A program made the position numbers and the translations under genes. Source: Methanobacteriota archaeon (GTDB lineage Archaea; Thermoplasmatota; Poseidoniia; Poseidoniales; Thalassarchaeaceae). Taken from it: a DNA stretch of 40,803 nucleotides. The notes beneath the pieces were generated by a model. The model worked only from the letters and a program-made list of their open reading frames with translations. It was not told where the DNA came from and did no database searches. The DNA lies in NCBI GenBank assembly GCA_002719615.1, contig PBHZ01000019.1, forward strand, positions 33,651 through 74,453, in the 5' to 3' direction. Below are positions 15,969 to 23,987 of this stretch, piece after piece. Every line of letters starts with the position of its first letter. Position 1 is the first letter of the stretch.

Positions 15969-17314
15969 TTAAGATATTCTCTTGCTTTTTTAACTGTTAA
16001 ATCTACTATAGAACCACTGAACCCTAAATGATTTTCTGGTTTAAAAACTTCTCTTAGTTTTTCCAAATCTATTTTATTTATAATATCGTTATTTTCGGCG
16101 CAAACATTAAATAAATTTATATTTTCTTCTATCGCTTTCATAGAACAACTTCTAAGAATTTCATGAGCATCGTCTCTCGACATTCCTTGTTCTACAAGTA
16201 CTAACATTACTTTTTCAGCCATAACTAGTCCTTTTTGTAAATCTATATTTTCCATCATTCTTTGACTGTCTACTACCAAATTCTTCATTACTCTGTTACA
16301 TTTAATGATTATGTCATCTAATAAAATCATTGAATGAGATAATGTAAATCTCTCTGCAGAAGAATTAGCCAAATCTCTTTCATGCCACAATAATGCATTT
16401 TCATATGACGGAATAATCATTGAACGTACTATTCTAGCAAGTCCACAAGCATTTTCTGCTGTTATTGGATTTTTTTTGTGCGCCATTGTTGAGGATCCTA
16501 CTTGTTTTTCTACATCGAAATATTCTGCCACTTCTGATATTTCACTTCTTTGTAAATTTCTTATCTCTTGTAATATTTTTTCTACACTGGTAGCTAAATT
16601 TGCCATCCAACCAACCCATTCTATGTACCTATCTCTTCCAACAACTTGTGTTGTAGCCATTGGAGTTTGTAATCCTAGATTTCCCATAATTAATTCTTGT
16701 AATTGAAACGCATTCTCCCCTTGAGCAGCACCTGTACCTACAGCACCAAGAAATTTCCCCGTAGTCGCTCTAGGCGTTAATTCTTTTAATCTCTCCAGAT
16801 GTCTTCTCATTTCGTCTACCCAAACTGCAACTTTTAGTCCAAATGTTATTGGAACAGCTGCTTGTCCGTGCGTCCTTCCAATCATCACTGTATTTCTTTC
16901 TCTTTCAGCTATGTCGCATAGTGTCAGTGTTAAATTGGATAAAGTCTCAACTTGTATTTTTATACTATCTTTAATTTGAAGGGCAACTGCAGAATCTACA
17001 ATATCATTACTTGTAGCCCCAAGGTGGATACACCAACCAGCCTCACCTGCAGCTTCGGCCATGGCTTTCGTTAGTGCCATAATATCATGTCTTGTTTCCA
17101 ATTCTATCTCATCTACTCTATCAGCTGTAACAATACCGGGATCAGCAATATCGGCAATAATATCGTAATGTTCTGGACTCACTCTCCCTAATTTAGAATG
17201 GGCCCAAATCAATGCTCTTTCAACTTCTAATTGTCTTGCATGACGTCCTTCTCGAGACCAAATTTGTTTCGCTTCCTCTCTTCCATAACGATAGTCTAGT
17301 GGCGATACCGGCAT
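15965..17314 (-). CDS. purB: Adenylosuccinate lyase
   Basis: This enzyme acts twice in purine synthesis: it releases fumarate from SAICAR and from adenylosuccinate. It is a 449-residue fumarase/aspartase superfamily member. TRHDIMALT at about 74-82, the histidine-bearing GRTHGQ at 146-151 and the signature loop GSSTMAHKKNP at 273-283 are all intact, which is diagnostic for PurB over argininosuccinate lyase. The N-terminus MPVSPLDYRYGREE fits the archaeal family. It lies 39 bases downstream of dph6 on the same strand and could share its transcript. Cytoplasmic tetramer by family. Confidence 0.95.
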   Translation of the reverse strand: MPVSPLDYRYGREEAKQIWSREGRHARQLEVERALIWAHSKLGRVSPEHYDIIADIADPGIVTADRVDEIELETRHDIMALTKAMAEAAGEAGWCIHLGATSNDIVDSAVALQIKDSIKIQVETLSNLTLTLCDIAERERNTVMIGRTHGQAAVPITFGLKVAVWVDEMRRHLERLKELTPRATTGKFLGAVGTGAAQGENAFQLQELIMGNLGLQTPMATTQVVGRDRYIEWVGWMANLATSVEKILQEIRNLQRSEISEVAEYFDVEKQVGSSTMAHKKNPITAENACGLARIVRSMIIPSYENALLWHERDLANSSAERFTLSHSMILLDDIIIKCNRVMKNLVVDSQRMMENIDLQKGLVMAEKVMLVLVEQGMSRDDAHEILRSCSMKAIEENINLFNVCAENNDIINKIDLEKLREVFKPENHLGFSGSIVDLTVKKAREYLN

Positions 17315-17353
17315 AACTCTCGATTATGGCGAACCCAACAAAGTGTTTGAGGT

Positions 17354-18106
17354 TTAGCCTTGTTCGATATTCATCGATTCTATATCCCATACTCCTCTTC
17401 CCGAGACAAATGTTGGTGTTCCAAAACAATTTATTCTTTTTTCCATATGAGGTCCGTTGACAGTTATTGTCTCAAACTCCCCCCCTTCTCCATCAAGATT
17501 AAATCTATATTTCTTAGAAAGTAAAATCAACTTTTCTAATCTTTCAGATGTTAATGATTCACCTAGCCATGAGGAATCTAAACCCTCACAAGAAACTGAT
17601 ACAAATTTAATTTCAAAACCATGATTTATCAATGATTTCATATGCTCTTCAGAATTCTTGTGCCACAAAGGGCAGAATGATTTGATTCCAATTTCGTTAC
17701 ACATTCTTTCAATTCTAGTTTTTTGATAATCCGATCTAAGTGCGCCAGTTATCAAGGCGTCAATTTCTATCTTTCCGTCTATAATTTGTATATTTTTTGG
17801 CCTTGAAATTTCTTTCGGCCAAATTTCTTCAAATATTTTCATGTTATTATTTTTACCTTCTAAGGCTCTTTTCAAATCATTTATTTCTAATTCTACTACT
17901 CCTTTAGATTTTACAGGTAGCCAAGGTATATTCATTGAAATGGATTGATACGCAGAAATATGGGTTCCTTGTAGTTGAAACATCATTGAATCATCCTCTT
18001 CAATTTTTACAGTTATTAATGCAACAACTTCCCATCCCTGCATTTGAGCCCACCATGAAGAATAAGCTGAATCCTTCCCTCCTGAATTAAGAACTCCAAC
18101 TTTCAT
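17354..18106 (-). CDS. dph6: Diphthine--ammonia ligase (Dph6)
   Basis: Dph6 performs the last step of diphthamide synthesis, amidating diphthine on elongation factor 2 with ATP and ammonium. The protein is a PP-loop ATP pyrophosphatase: SGGKDSAY at 8-15 binds ATP. The family-specific C-terminal element GEGGEFETITVNGP is intact, and ALITGALRSDYQKTRIE matches the central conserved segment. Length (250 aa) is that of archaeal Dph6. The substrate EF-2, with its target histidine in an intact motif, is encoded at 27536-29749. Dph2 and Dph5 are not in this window. Confidence 0.92.
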   Translation of the reverse strand: MKVGVLNSGGKDSAYSSWWAQMQGWEVVALITVKIEEDDSMMFQLQGTHISAYQSISMNIPWLPVKSKGVVELEINDLKRALEGKNNNMKIFEEIWPKEISRPKNIQIIDGKIEIDALITGALRSDYQKTRIERMCNEIGIKSFCPLWHKNSEEHMKSLINHGFEIKFVSVSCEGLDSSWLGESLTSERLEKLILLSKKYRFNLDGEGGEFETITVNGPHMEKRINCFGTPTFVSGRGVWDIESMNIEQG

Positions 18107-18204
18107 ATTAATCCGAGTGTGGCATTAGACATGAATGCCTCGCTTTATGGGACTCTTTACAACTAAGATTGATAAGAGAGGGTTGTGGCAAACAACTGAT
18201 AGTC

Positions 18205-18915
18205 ATGCAGCCCAGTGGACGCGGATACGATCATGGTGTTTCGACATTCTCACCAGACGGTCGTCTTTACCAAGTAGAATATGCCAGAGAATCAGTAAAA
18301 AGAGGAACAACAACAGTTGGTCTGAAGTACAAGGATGGAGTAATATTAATTGTCGATAAAAGAATATCAAATAAATTAGTAATTACTGATTCAATAGAAA
18401 AAATGTATCAAATCGATGATCACATTGGAATGACCACTTCTGGACTTGTTGCAGATGCCAGACAATTAGTGGATAAAGCACGTATTCAATGCCAAATCAA
18501 TAGGATGACCTATGGTAGCCCAATATCAATGATAACTTTAGTAAAGAAAATGTGCGACTATAAACAATCTTTTACACAATATGGAGGAGCAAGACCTTTT
18601 GGAACAGCTCTTCTAATAGCAGGTGTAGATCAAGAAGGATCACATCTCTTTGAGACTGATCCATCCGGCGCATACCAATCCTATCATGCAGGAGCAATAG
18701 GAAGAGGAAGGTCCACGGTAATAGATAGTTTTGAGAAATCATGGAAATCCGGAATGACTATGAACGCTGCTATCAAATTAGGACTAGAAGCCCTGCAAGA
18801 ATCACTAGAAGATAGTCTAAATCATGATACTGTAGAGATTTCTATTGTAGATGCTAAAGGATATAAAAAATTAAATCATGAAGAGACTCTTAAGCACCTC
18901 TCTAAGGTTTCTTGA
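18205..18915 (+). CDS. psmA: 20S proteasome alpha subunit
   Basis: This 236-residue subunit forms the outer rings of the archaeal 20S proteasome and gates the degradation chamber. The start is set at ATG 18205 because the protein then begins MQPSGRGYDHGVSTFSPDGR, aligning with known archaeal alpha subunits; the upstream extension to a TTG at 18169 is not conserved-looking. LYQVEYARE is the classic alpha signature. The gate motif, usually Tyr8-Asp9-Arg10, here reads Y-D-H. It heads the long superoperon with SDO1 and the exosome genes. The gap to dph6 (divergent) holds a weak TATA-like CTTTATGG near 18143-18150. Confidence 0.95.
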   Translation: MQPSGRGYDHGVSTFSPDGRLYQVEYARESVKRGTTTVGLKYKDGVILIVDKRISNKLVITDSIEKMYQIDDHIGMTTSGLVADARQLVDKARIQCQINRMTYGSPISMITLVKKMCDYKQSFTQYGGARPFGTALLIAGVDQEGSHLFETDPSGAYQSYHAGAIGRGRSTVIDSFEKSWKSGMTMNAAIKLGLEALQESLEDSLNHDTVEISIVDAKGYKKLNHEETLKHLSKVS

Positions 18916-18964
18916 TTTAATTTACTAAGATTACTTAAAGGCAATCACTCTTGTGTAATTCATA

Positions 18965-19654
18965 ATGGTCAGTTTAGATGATGCTGTATTGGCTCGCTGG
19001 GATAAAGGAGGTTCTAGGTACGAAATACTTGTTGACCCCGATTTAGTACAGAAATGGAAAAACAATCCCTCTTCTGTGGATTTATCCGATTTACTTGCTA
19101 CTGAGGAAATTTGGTCTGACGCACGTGCAGGTGATAGACCAACTTCAGATGCACTGATTAATACCTTTGGAAGCACTAATCTCTCTGCGTGCGTAGAAAA
19201 AATACTTAAGAATGGATCAATACAATTGACAACTGACCAAAGGAAGAAAATAATCAATGAAAAGAAAAAGAAAATAATTAATGAAATATCGTCAACTGCA
19301 ACCGACCCAAAAACTAGACTCCCTCATCCTGCAACTCGAATAGAAAATGCATTAAACGAAGCACGGTTTTCTGTGGACCCATTTCTCTCTGTGGAAAAAC
19401 AAGTACAAAAGGCTGTAAAAGTACTTAAGCCACTAATACCTTTACAATTCATTACTGTTAAACTAGCGTTTAGAATACCTGGAAAAGACTACGGAGGAGT
19501 AAACCAATTATTAAGAGGAATTATAACCAAAGAAGAATGGATTAGTGATGGTTCATGGGTTTGTGTGATTGAGGTGGCAGGAGGAATGAAAAATGAAATT
19601 ATTAGTAGAGTCTCTCAAAGGTCTTCTGAAGCCGATGTAAAGGAACTGGTTTGA
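18965..19654 (+). CDS. sdo1: Ribosome maturation protein SDO1/SBDS
   Basis: This is the archaeal orthologue of SBDS, which helps mature the large ribosomal subunit by promoting release of anti-association factor aIF6. It has the expected three parts: an N-terminal FYSH domain (LARWDKGGSRYEILVDPD), a helical middle domain (DPKTRLPHPATRIENAL) and a C-terminal ferredoxin-like domain (FITVKLAFRIPGKDYGGV). Length 229 aa is normal. A TATA-like ACTTAAAG about 30 bases upstream suggests an internal promoter with almost no leader. The position between psmA and rrp4 is the classic archaeal order. Confidence 0.95.
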   Translation: MVSLDDAVLARWDKGGSRYEILVDPDLVQKWKNNPSSVDLSDLLATEEIWSDARAGDRPTSDALINTFGSTNLSACVEKILKNGSIQLTTDQRKKIINEKKKKIINEISSTATDPKTRLPHPATRIENALNEARFSVDPFLSVEKQVQKAVKVLKPLIPLQFITVKLAFRIPGKDYGGVNQLLRGIITKEEWISDGSWVCVIEVAGGMKNEIISRVSQRSSEADVKELV

Positions 19655-19685
19655 TATTTTTGAACTTTTTACTTTCATCAAGGTT

Positions 19686-20384
19686 ATGAAGTCTAGGCTA
19701 GTCGCGCGGCCTGATAACATGAGTGGTAACAGTGATGCGGACGGTCCGCAAGACTCTCAAATAGTAGTGCCAGGAGATAAACTTGGCCAATCTGGGAGAT
19801 TTGAAGCAGGTCATGGAGTATTAATAAAAAATAATACTCTTTTGGCAACAAAGAATGGTAAATTAATGATAGATGATAATGTTCTAAGTATAGAACCATT
19901 ACATACAACTTATACTCCGAGACCTAGTGATTTAGTTATAGGATTTGTAGAAGGTTGTACAAACAATATTTGGTTTATTGATATAGGTGCACCATTTAAT
20001 GCAATACTTCCCATGAGTCTCGGTCCATCCAAAGCATCATTTGGTTCTACGCGACAAGTTCTGGATATTGGAGAAGCAATTCTATGTAGAGTACAAGAAG
20101 TCGAGGAAACACATTCTAGTGTCGTAACCATGAAGGGAATGGGACTTAGAAAAATTAAAACTGGTAGTATTGATGAAATTGATCCTCATTTTATAGGACA
20201 TTTGTCTAAAAATAGTAATAACATATTAAGAGAAATTAAAGAAGAATCAGATTGTAGGATAATAACTACAGATAACGGTCGTATATGGATTGATGGTGAA
20301 GTTTCAGGAATTATCAAAGCAAGAAACAGACTTAACAATCTCTCAGAGAATTATAAAGTATTAAGTGATGGAGGTAATATATAA
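19686..20384 (+). CDS. rrp4: Exosome RNA-binding subunit Rrp4
   Basis: Rrp4 caps the archaeal exosome and guides RNA to the Rrp41/Rrp42 ring. The sequence shows the N-terminal domain with VVPGDKLGQSGRFEAGHG, an S1 RNA-binding domain (about residues 75-145, DLVIGFVEGCTNNIWFIDIG) and a C-terminal KH domain (IIKARNRL). The start at 19686 is supported by AAGG just upstream and a TATA-like GATATTTTT about 30 bases before it; ATG 19719 is an alternative that trims 11 residues. Its stop overlaps the rrp41 start by one base (TAATG). Confidence 0.93.
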   Translation: MKSRLVARPDNMSGNSDADGPQDSQIVVPGDKLGQSGRFEAGHGVLIKNNTLLATKNGKLMIDDNVLSIEPLHTTYTPRPSDLVIGFVEGCTNNIWFIDIGAPFNAILPMSLGPSKASFGSTRQVLDIGEAILCRVQEVEETHSSVVTMKGMGLRKIKTGSIDEIDPHFIGHLSKNSNNILREIKEESDCRIITTDNGRIWIDGEVSGIIKARNRLNNLSENYKVLSDGGNI

Positions 20385-21103
20385 TGGGTGGATATGGAGA
20401 CATTCAAATGATTGATGAAAATGGTTTAAGGATGGATGGAAGAACTGCTACTCAAGTACGTCCGATTACAATTGAAACTGGCGTAATTCCAGTAGCTGAC
20501 GGATCTTGTCGTATGACTTGGGGTACTAATGATGTTGTGGTAGCAATATATGGTCCAATGGAAGCGCATCCGAGGAAAATACAGAGGCAGGATAGAGCCG
20601 TTTTAGACGTTAGATATAATATGGCTCCATTTTCAACATCTGATAGGATTAGGCCAGGCTTCAATCGCCGAAGTAGGGAAATTAGTAAAGTAACCGCTGA
20701 TGCATTAGAAAGTGTAGTTTTGTTAGAATTATATCCTAGATCCAAAATTCGTGTTGAAATTGAAGTTTTATGTGCTGAGGCAGGAACTAGATGCGTCGGG
20801 TTAACTGCCGCATCTGTAGCATTAGCAGATGCTGGAATTCCGATGACTGATTTGGTTGTTTCTGTTGCTTCAGGAAAAGTTAACGATGTAGTTGTGTGTG
20901 ATTTGAATAAAGAAGAAGATAATTATGGAGAAGCAGACCTTCCGATGGGCGTATTACCTAATTCTGGTGAATTAGTATTCCTGCAAATGGATGGCGACCT
21001 TTCTCCTGAAGAATTTCAAACTGCCTGGGATTACAATATACAAGCCGCTACCGATATTCACAAGATAATGGTCGAAGCTTTAAGAAAAGGAGGTGTTAAT
21101 TGA
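20384..21103 (+). CDS. rrp41: Exosome catalytic subunit Rrp41
   Basis: Rrp41 is the RNase PH-type phosphorolytic subunit of the archaeal exosome, degrading RNA 3' to 5'. The N-terminus LRMDGRTATQVRPI is the family hallmark. The catalytic acidic pair is kept in DLNKEEDNYGEADLPMG (D179 and D185), and the phosphate-binding region GTRCVGLTAAS is intact. Length 239 aa is typical. The start overlaps rrp4 by one base and the stop overlaps rrp42 by one base, so ring subunits are made in tight stoichiometry. Confidence 0.95.
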   Translation: MGGYGDIQMIDENGLRMDGRTATQVRPITIETGVIPVADGSCRMTWGTNDVVVAIYGPMEAHPRKIQRQDRAVLDVRYNMAPFSTSDRIRPGFNRRSREISKVTADALESVVLLELYPRSKIRVEIEVLCAEAGTRCVGLTAASVALADAGIPMTDLVVSVASGKVNDVVVCDLNKEEDNYGEADLPMGVLPNSGELVFLQMDGDLSPEEFQTAWDYNIQAATDIHKIMVEALRKGGVN

Positions 21104-21891
21104 TGACAATTCCTATGGTATCAAAACTTTTGCGTGCCCATTTGAGTGAATTAGCATCAAACGATCAGAGAATTGATGGTAGAGGCAGATGGGATGGTAG
21201 AGACATATCTCTTGAAGTAGATGTTTTAGACCGTGCTGAAGGTTCTGCAAAAGTAATAATGGGAGATACAATCGTTTATGCTGGTGTTAAATTTCAATTA
21301 ATGACACCTTATCCAGATAGGCCAAATGAAGGAGGTTTGATGTGTGGTGCTGAAGTTAGACCAGTAGCAGGCAGGAATTGGGAAGCTGGGCCACCAAGCG
21401 CTGAATCCATAGAATTAGGAAGAGTTGTTGATAGAGGAATAAGGGAATCCGGTTGTATAGATGTGAATAGTTTATGTATTATTCCCGGCGAAAAGGCATG
21501 GCAGGTAATTTTAGATTTGTTTGCAATTTCCGACGATGGTAACTTATTCGATGCATTTGGTTTGGCTGCTATAGCAGCACTAAAAACTGCAATTGTGCCT
21601 TGTGAAAAATTCGAAGTAGGAGAAAATTATCCTCTAATTGTTTCTAAAATACCAATAATGTGCTCTTATCATAAAGTCGGAAATAGATTTGTTTATGATG
21701 CAAATGCACAAGAAGAATTAGGTGGCGATGAACGAATTCATATCACCTTAGGAGATGATAATCATGTGCATTCACTTCAGAAGGGTCTAAAGGGGATATT
21801 CTCGGCGGATGAATTCGCGGAAATAATGGAGAGGGCCAAAATTAAATCTTCGGAACTCAGAAAATTAGTTAAATCTGTATTAGGTGATTAA
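21103..21891 (+). CDS. rrp42: Exosome ring subunit Rrp42
   Basis: Rrp42 is the non-catalytic RNase PH homologue that alternates with Rrp41 in the hexameric ring. The sequence has RIDGRGRWDGRDISLEVDV, followed by AKVIMGDTIVYAGVKFQL and ALKTAIVP. The C-terminal half lacks the catalytic aspartates of Rrp41, as expected. The start is fixed at ATG 21103 by a strong ribosome-binding site AGGAGGTG a few bases upstream; a TTG three bases earlier is less likely. It overlaps rrp41 by one base (TGATG). Confidence 0.94.
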   Translation: MTIPMVSKLLRAHLSELASNDQRIDGRGRWDGRDISLEVDVLDRAEGSAKVIMGDTIVYAGVKFQLMTPYPDRPNEGGLMCGAEVRPVAGRNWEAGPPSAESIELGRVVDRGIRESGCIDVNSLCIIPGEKAWQVILDLFAISDDGNLFDAFGLAAIAALKTAIVPCEKFEVGENYPLIVSKIPIMCSYHKVGNRFVYDANAQEELGGDERIHITLGDDNHVHSLQKGLKGIFSADEFAEIMERAKIKSSELRKLVKSVLGD

Positions 21892-21892
21892 A

Positions 21893-22258
21893 ATGGCAAA
21901 GAGAACACAAAAAGCTGGAGCTACTGCACGTTTCGGGGCAAGATATGGTGTTAGTGTCCGCCGTCGTGTGGGCGCTGTAATAGCCAAAAGATCAAAGAAA
22001 TATACCTGCCCTGTATGTCAATATCCTAAGGTGTCAAGACAAGTTTCAGGAATTTGGGAATGCAAAAAATGTTCTCATAAATTCACTGGAGGTGTTTGGG
22101 AACCCTACACAAGGGCAACAGATGCTAATTCTAGAATAATTAGAAGGTCTGTAGAAGGTGCGACTGCAACTGATATGACAATAATTGCACAACAAGCAGC
22201 ATTAGATTATGAAAAGGAACTTTCTGAGAGAGCTTTAGATGAAGATTCAGAAGAATGA
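21893..22258 (+). CDS. rpl37ae: Large-subunit ribosomal protein eL43 (L37Ae)
   Basis: This zinc-ribbon ribosomal protein begins MAKRTQKAGATARFGARYG, typical of eL43. The zinc ligands are CPVC (39/42) and CKKC (57/60). The core ends near residue 80; about 40 further residues form an acidic, probably helical tail (AALDYEKELSERALDEDSEE), so the protein is 121 aa where 75-95 is usual. The start follows the rrp42 stop by one base with GGTGA upstream. The 3' end overlaps the pcc1 start by 20 bases. Confidence 0.93.
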   Translation: MAKRTQKAGATARFGARYGVSVRRRVGAVIAKRSKKYTCPVCQYPKVSRQVSGIWECKKCSHKFTGGVWEPYTRATDANSRIIRRSVEGATATDMTIIAQQAALDYEKELSERALDEDSEE

Positions 22259-22472
22259 GACTTTATCTTTAAGTCTAAAAATTAAATCTCCCTTTGCCGA
22301 TTCTTTATCTGCAAGTTTGACTACAGAAGCTTTTTTTGAATACAAAGACGGAATCATAATTATTAATGAGTCCGCAGATAGTTTTGTAGACTTACGAGCC
22401 AGATGGAATACAATAATGAGAGGGCTTATAGCATCTGAACAAATACTTGAGGCTGTGGAAAAGGAGAGGTGA
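22239..22472 (+). CDS. pcc1: KEOPS complex subunit Pcc1
   Basis: This 77-residue protein matches Pcc1, the small dimerisation subunit of KEOPS, which makes t6A37 in tRNAs reading ANN codons. Two features support it: a beta-hairpin region with polar alternation (SLKIKSPFADSLSASL) and the C-terminal helix LRARWNTIMRGLIASEQILE, which matches the family helix. The ATG at 22239 lies inside the eL43 tail and is the only in-frame ATG that leaves the full domain. Location between eL43 and prefoldin beta is the classic archaeal arrangement. The stop TGA overlaps a GTG that is probably the original prefoldin start. Confidence 0.82.
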   Translation: MKIQKNETLSLSLKIKSPFADSLSASLTTEAFFEYKDGIIIINESADSFVDLRARWNTIMRGLIASEQILEAVEKER

Positions 22473-22796
22473 TTTTCAATCGAAGAGAATAATACTGCGG
22501 AATTACAAAAAATTGTACAAGAATTACAAATTATTAGAGGTCAAATACAAACCCTTTCTTCACAAATTTCTGAATATTCGCTTACTATGGAATCCTTAAA
22601 ATCACAAAGTCCAGAAAAAACTGTGTACAAATCTGTTGGAAATCTACTACTCGAAGTAAGTGATAGAAACGAATTATTTGAAGAATTATCACAATCTAAA
22701 TCAAATATAGAAAATCATTTAAAACTACTTATCGAAAAAGAGGATTCTCTAAGAGAAAAATATGAAGAATTAGTAGTTGCTTTTGGATCACAGTGA
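22469..22796 (+). CDS. pfdB: Prefoldin beta subunit, start region interrupted by apparent one-base frameshift
   Basis: The coiled-coil sequence ELQKIVQELQIIRGQIQTL...VYKSVGNLLLEV...LREKYEEL is prefoldin beta, the chaperone that delivers unfolded proteins to the thermosome. In its own frame the reading frame opens right after the pcc1 stop but has no ATG, GTG or TTG before residue M35 (ATG 22587), which would remove half the protein. A GTG at 22469 overlaps the pcc1 stop (GTGA) after a strong ribosome-binding site AGGAGAGG, but it is out of frame. Removing one T from the run TTTT at 22473-22476 joins it, giving MISIEENNTAELQ. So either a base is extra in this sequence or translation uses ATC 22479. 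The C-terminal 70 residues are certain. Confidence 0.85.
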
Positions 22797-22800
22797 TAAT

Positions 22801-23628
22801 ATGTCTAAATCTGAGGACGTTTCTCCTTTAATGGGAGATTTTTTAGTATTCCAGCGTCTTTTAAAAGAAGGAAATACACCTAATGCCTTACAATTATCAG
22901 AAGAATTATTGTCTCGCTCCAGGAGTATATCCGAAAGAAATCACTATTATGAAGCTAGAATAAGAATGGAAAGAGCATTAATTGGAGCTATTGATGAAGG
23001 TGAAATAGGTAATGAATTAAGATGGTGTGTCGATAGGTTAAATGCTATTAATCCACAGTCATCTATACACGGAATTGCTTTACTAAATCTTGCTTCATGG
23101 CACCTAAATAAAAATGAATTTATGATGTCTTTAGCCACTCATTCAGAAATTTCTCTGGAAACTAATTTTCCTGATGAGATTGTCGCTCTATCACGTTTAG
23201 AAACTTCTAGAATACTTGCAAAAATGGAAGATTATGAACCAGCAATGAGGCACGCATGGTTAGCTCGCACTATTTTTTCAAAAACCTCAATGACTCCTGA
23301 ATTTTTAGTTAGTAGTTTAGAATGGCTCGATATGGCTTTGGATAATGTAGATAAAAACGCTCCAAATATGGATTTTCATATTAAAAATGCCAAACCAAGA
23401 GAAAAACCTGGCGTTTCTACAATTCCCTCTAATCCAATTGATATCAAATTAGTAGTAGAAGATTTAATTCAGATATTATTTCAAGATTTATCAGGACCAG
23501 AAAGAAATGATATTGGTTTGATTGTTGATGCTTCGGAAGCTCTAGGAATAAAGGAATGGAAAGATATTCTCATCGATAGATTACCTGAAATTCAAGATAG
23601 AAAACTCTTAGCGGCTCTCCAATCGTAA
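22801..23628 (+). CDS. Helical-repeat (TPR-like) protein, unrecognised
   Basis: I do not recognise this 275-residue protein. It is almost wholly helical, with repeating pairs of amphipathic helices (ALQLSEELLSRSRSISERNH, IALLNLASWHLNKNEFMMSL, EIVALSRLETSRILAKMEDY) that look like degenerate TPR units, then a linker rich in proline and lysine (AKPREKPGVSTIPSNP) and a C-terminal helical domain. No signal peptide or membrane helix is seen. ATG 22801 is chosen as the first after the prefoldin stop. It closes the superoperon, which hints at a role near protein or RNA quality control. Its last 37 bases overlap the convergent Nudix gene. Confidence 0.72.
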   Translation: MSKSEDVSPLMGDFLVFQRLLKEGNTPNALQLSEELLSRSRSISERNHYYEARIRMERALIGAIDEGEIGNELRWCVDRLNAINPQSSIHGIALLNLASWHLNKNEFMMSLATHSEISLETNFPDEIVALSRLETSRILAKMEDYEPAMRHAWLARTIFSKTSMTPEFLVSSLEWLDMALDNVDKNAPNMDFHIKNAKPREKPGVSTIPSNPIDIKLVVEDLIQILFQDLSGPERNDIGLIVDASEALGIKEWKDILIDRLPEIQDRKLLAALQS

Positions 23629-23987
23629 TTTTTTACACTATTTATCTCTTCAATACTCCACCCTATTCTCTCTGGTATTTCTATGCACCATCCTACTTCT
23701 TCTATTGCCGGATCATTGGATAACCACGATAAATGACTCGGCTCAACATCAACTTCAACCCATACTACATATCCGTCCTCTATCAATGAATCATTGTATG
23801 ATTTAGCAATACCCAAAAGTCCTGTTTCTTCAAACAATTCTCTCAAAGCCGCTTCATCTATTCTTTCTCCATCTTCTATTATTCCTCCGGGCAATTCCCA
23901 TCCTCTTATTTTGTTTAAAACCATCAGCCAACAATCATTTTGCTCACCTTTAGGAGTTGTCCAAACTACTACAAATTTATTTTTCAT
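23592..23987 (-). CDS. Nudix hydrolase
   Basis: This 131-residue protein carries a complete Nudix box, GGIIEDGERIDEAALRELFE followed by ETGL, around residues 34-57, with all catalytic glutamates. It therefore probably hydrolyses a nucleoside diphosphate linked to another group; the substrate cannot be told from sequence. NKIRGWELPGG is the typical strand before the box. It is translated after the TPR-like gene, whose end it overlaps by 11 bases, and its own end overlaps the convergent helical-repeat gene by 37 bases. Single domain, cytoplasmic. Confidence 0.85.
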   Translation of the reverse strand: MKNKFVVVWTTPKGEQNDCWLMVLNKIRGWELPGGIIEDGERIDEAALRELFEETGLLGIAKSYNDSLIEDGYVVWVEVDVEPSHLSWLSNDPAIEEVGWCIEIPERIGWSIEEINSVKNYDWRAAKSFLS

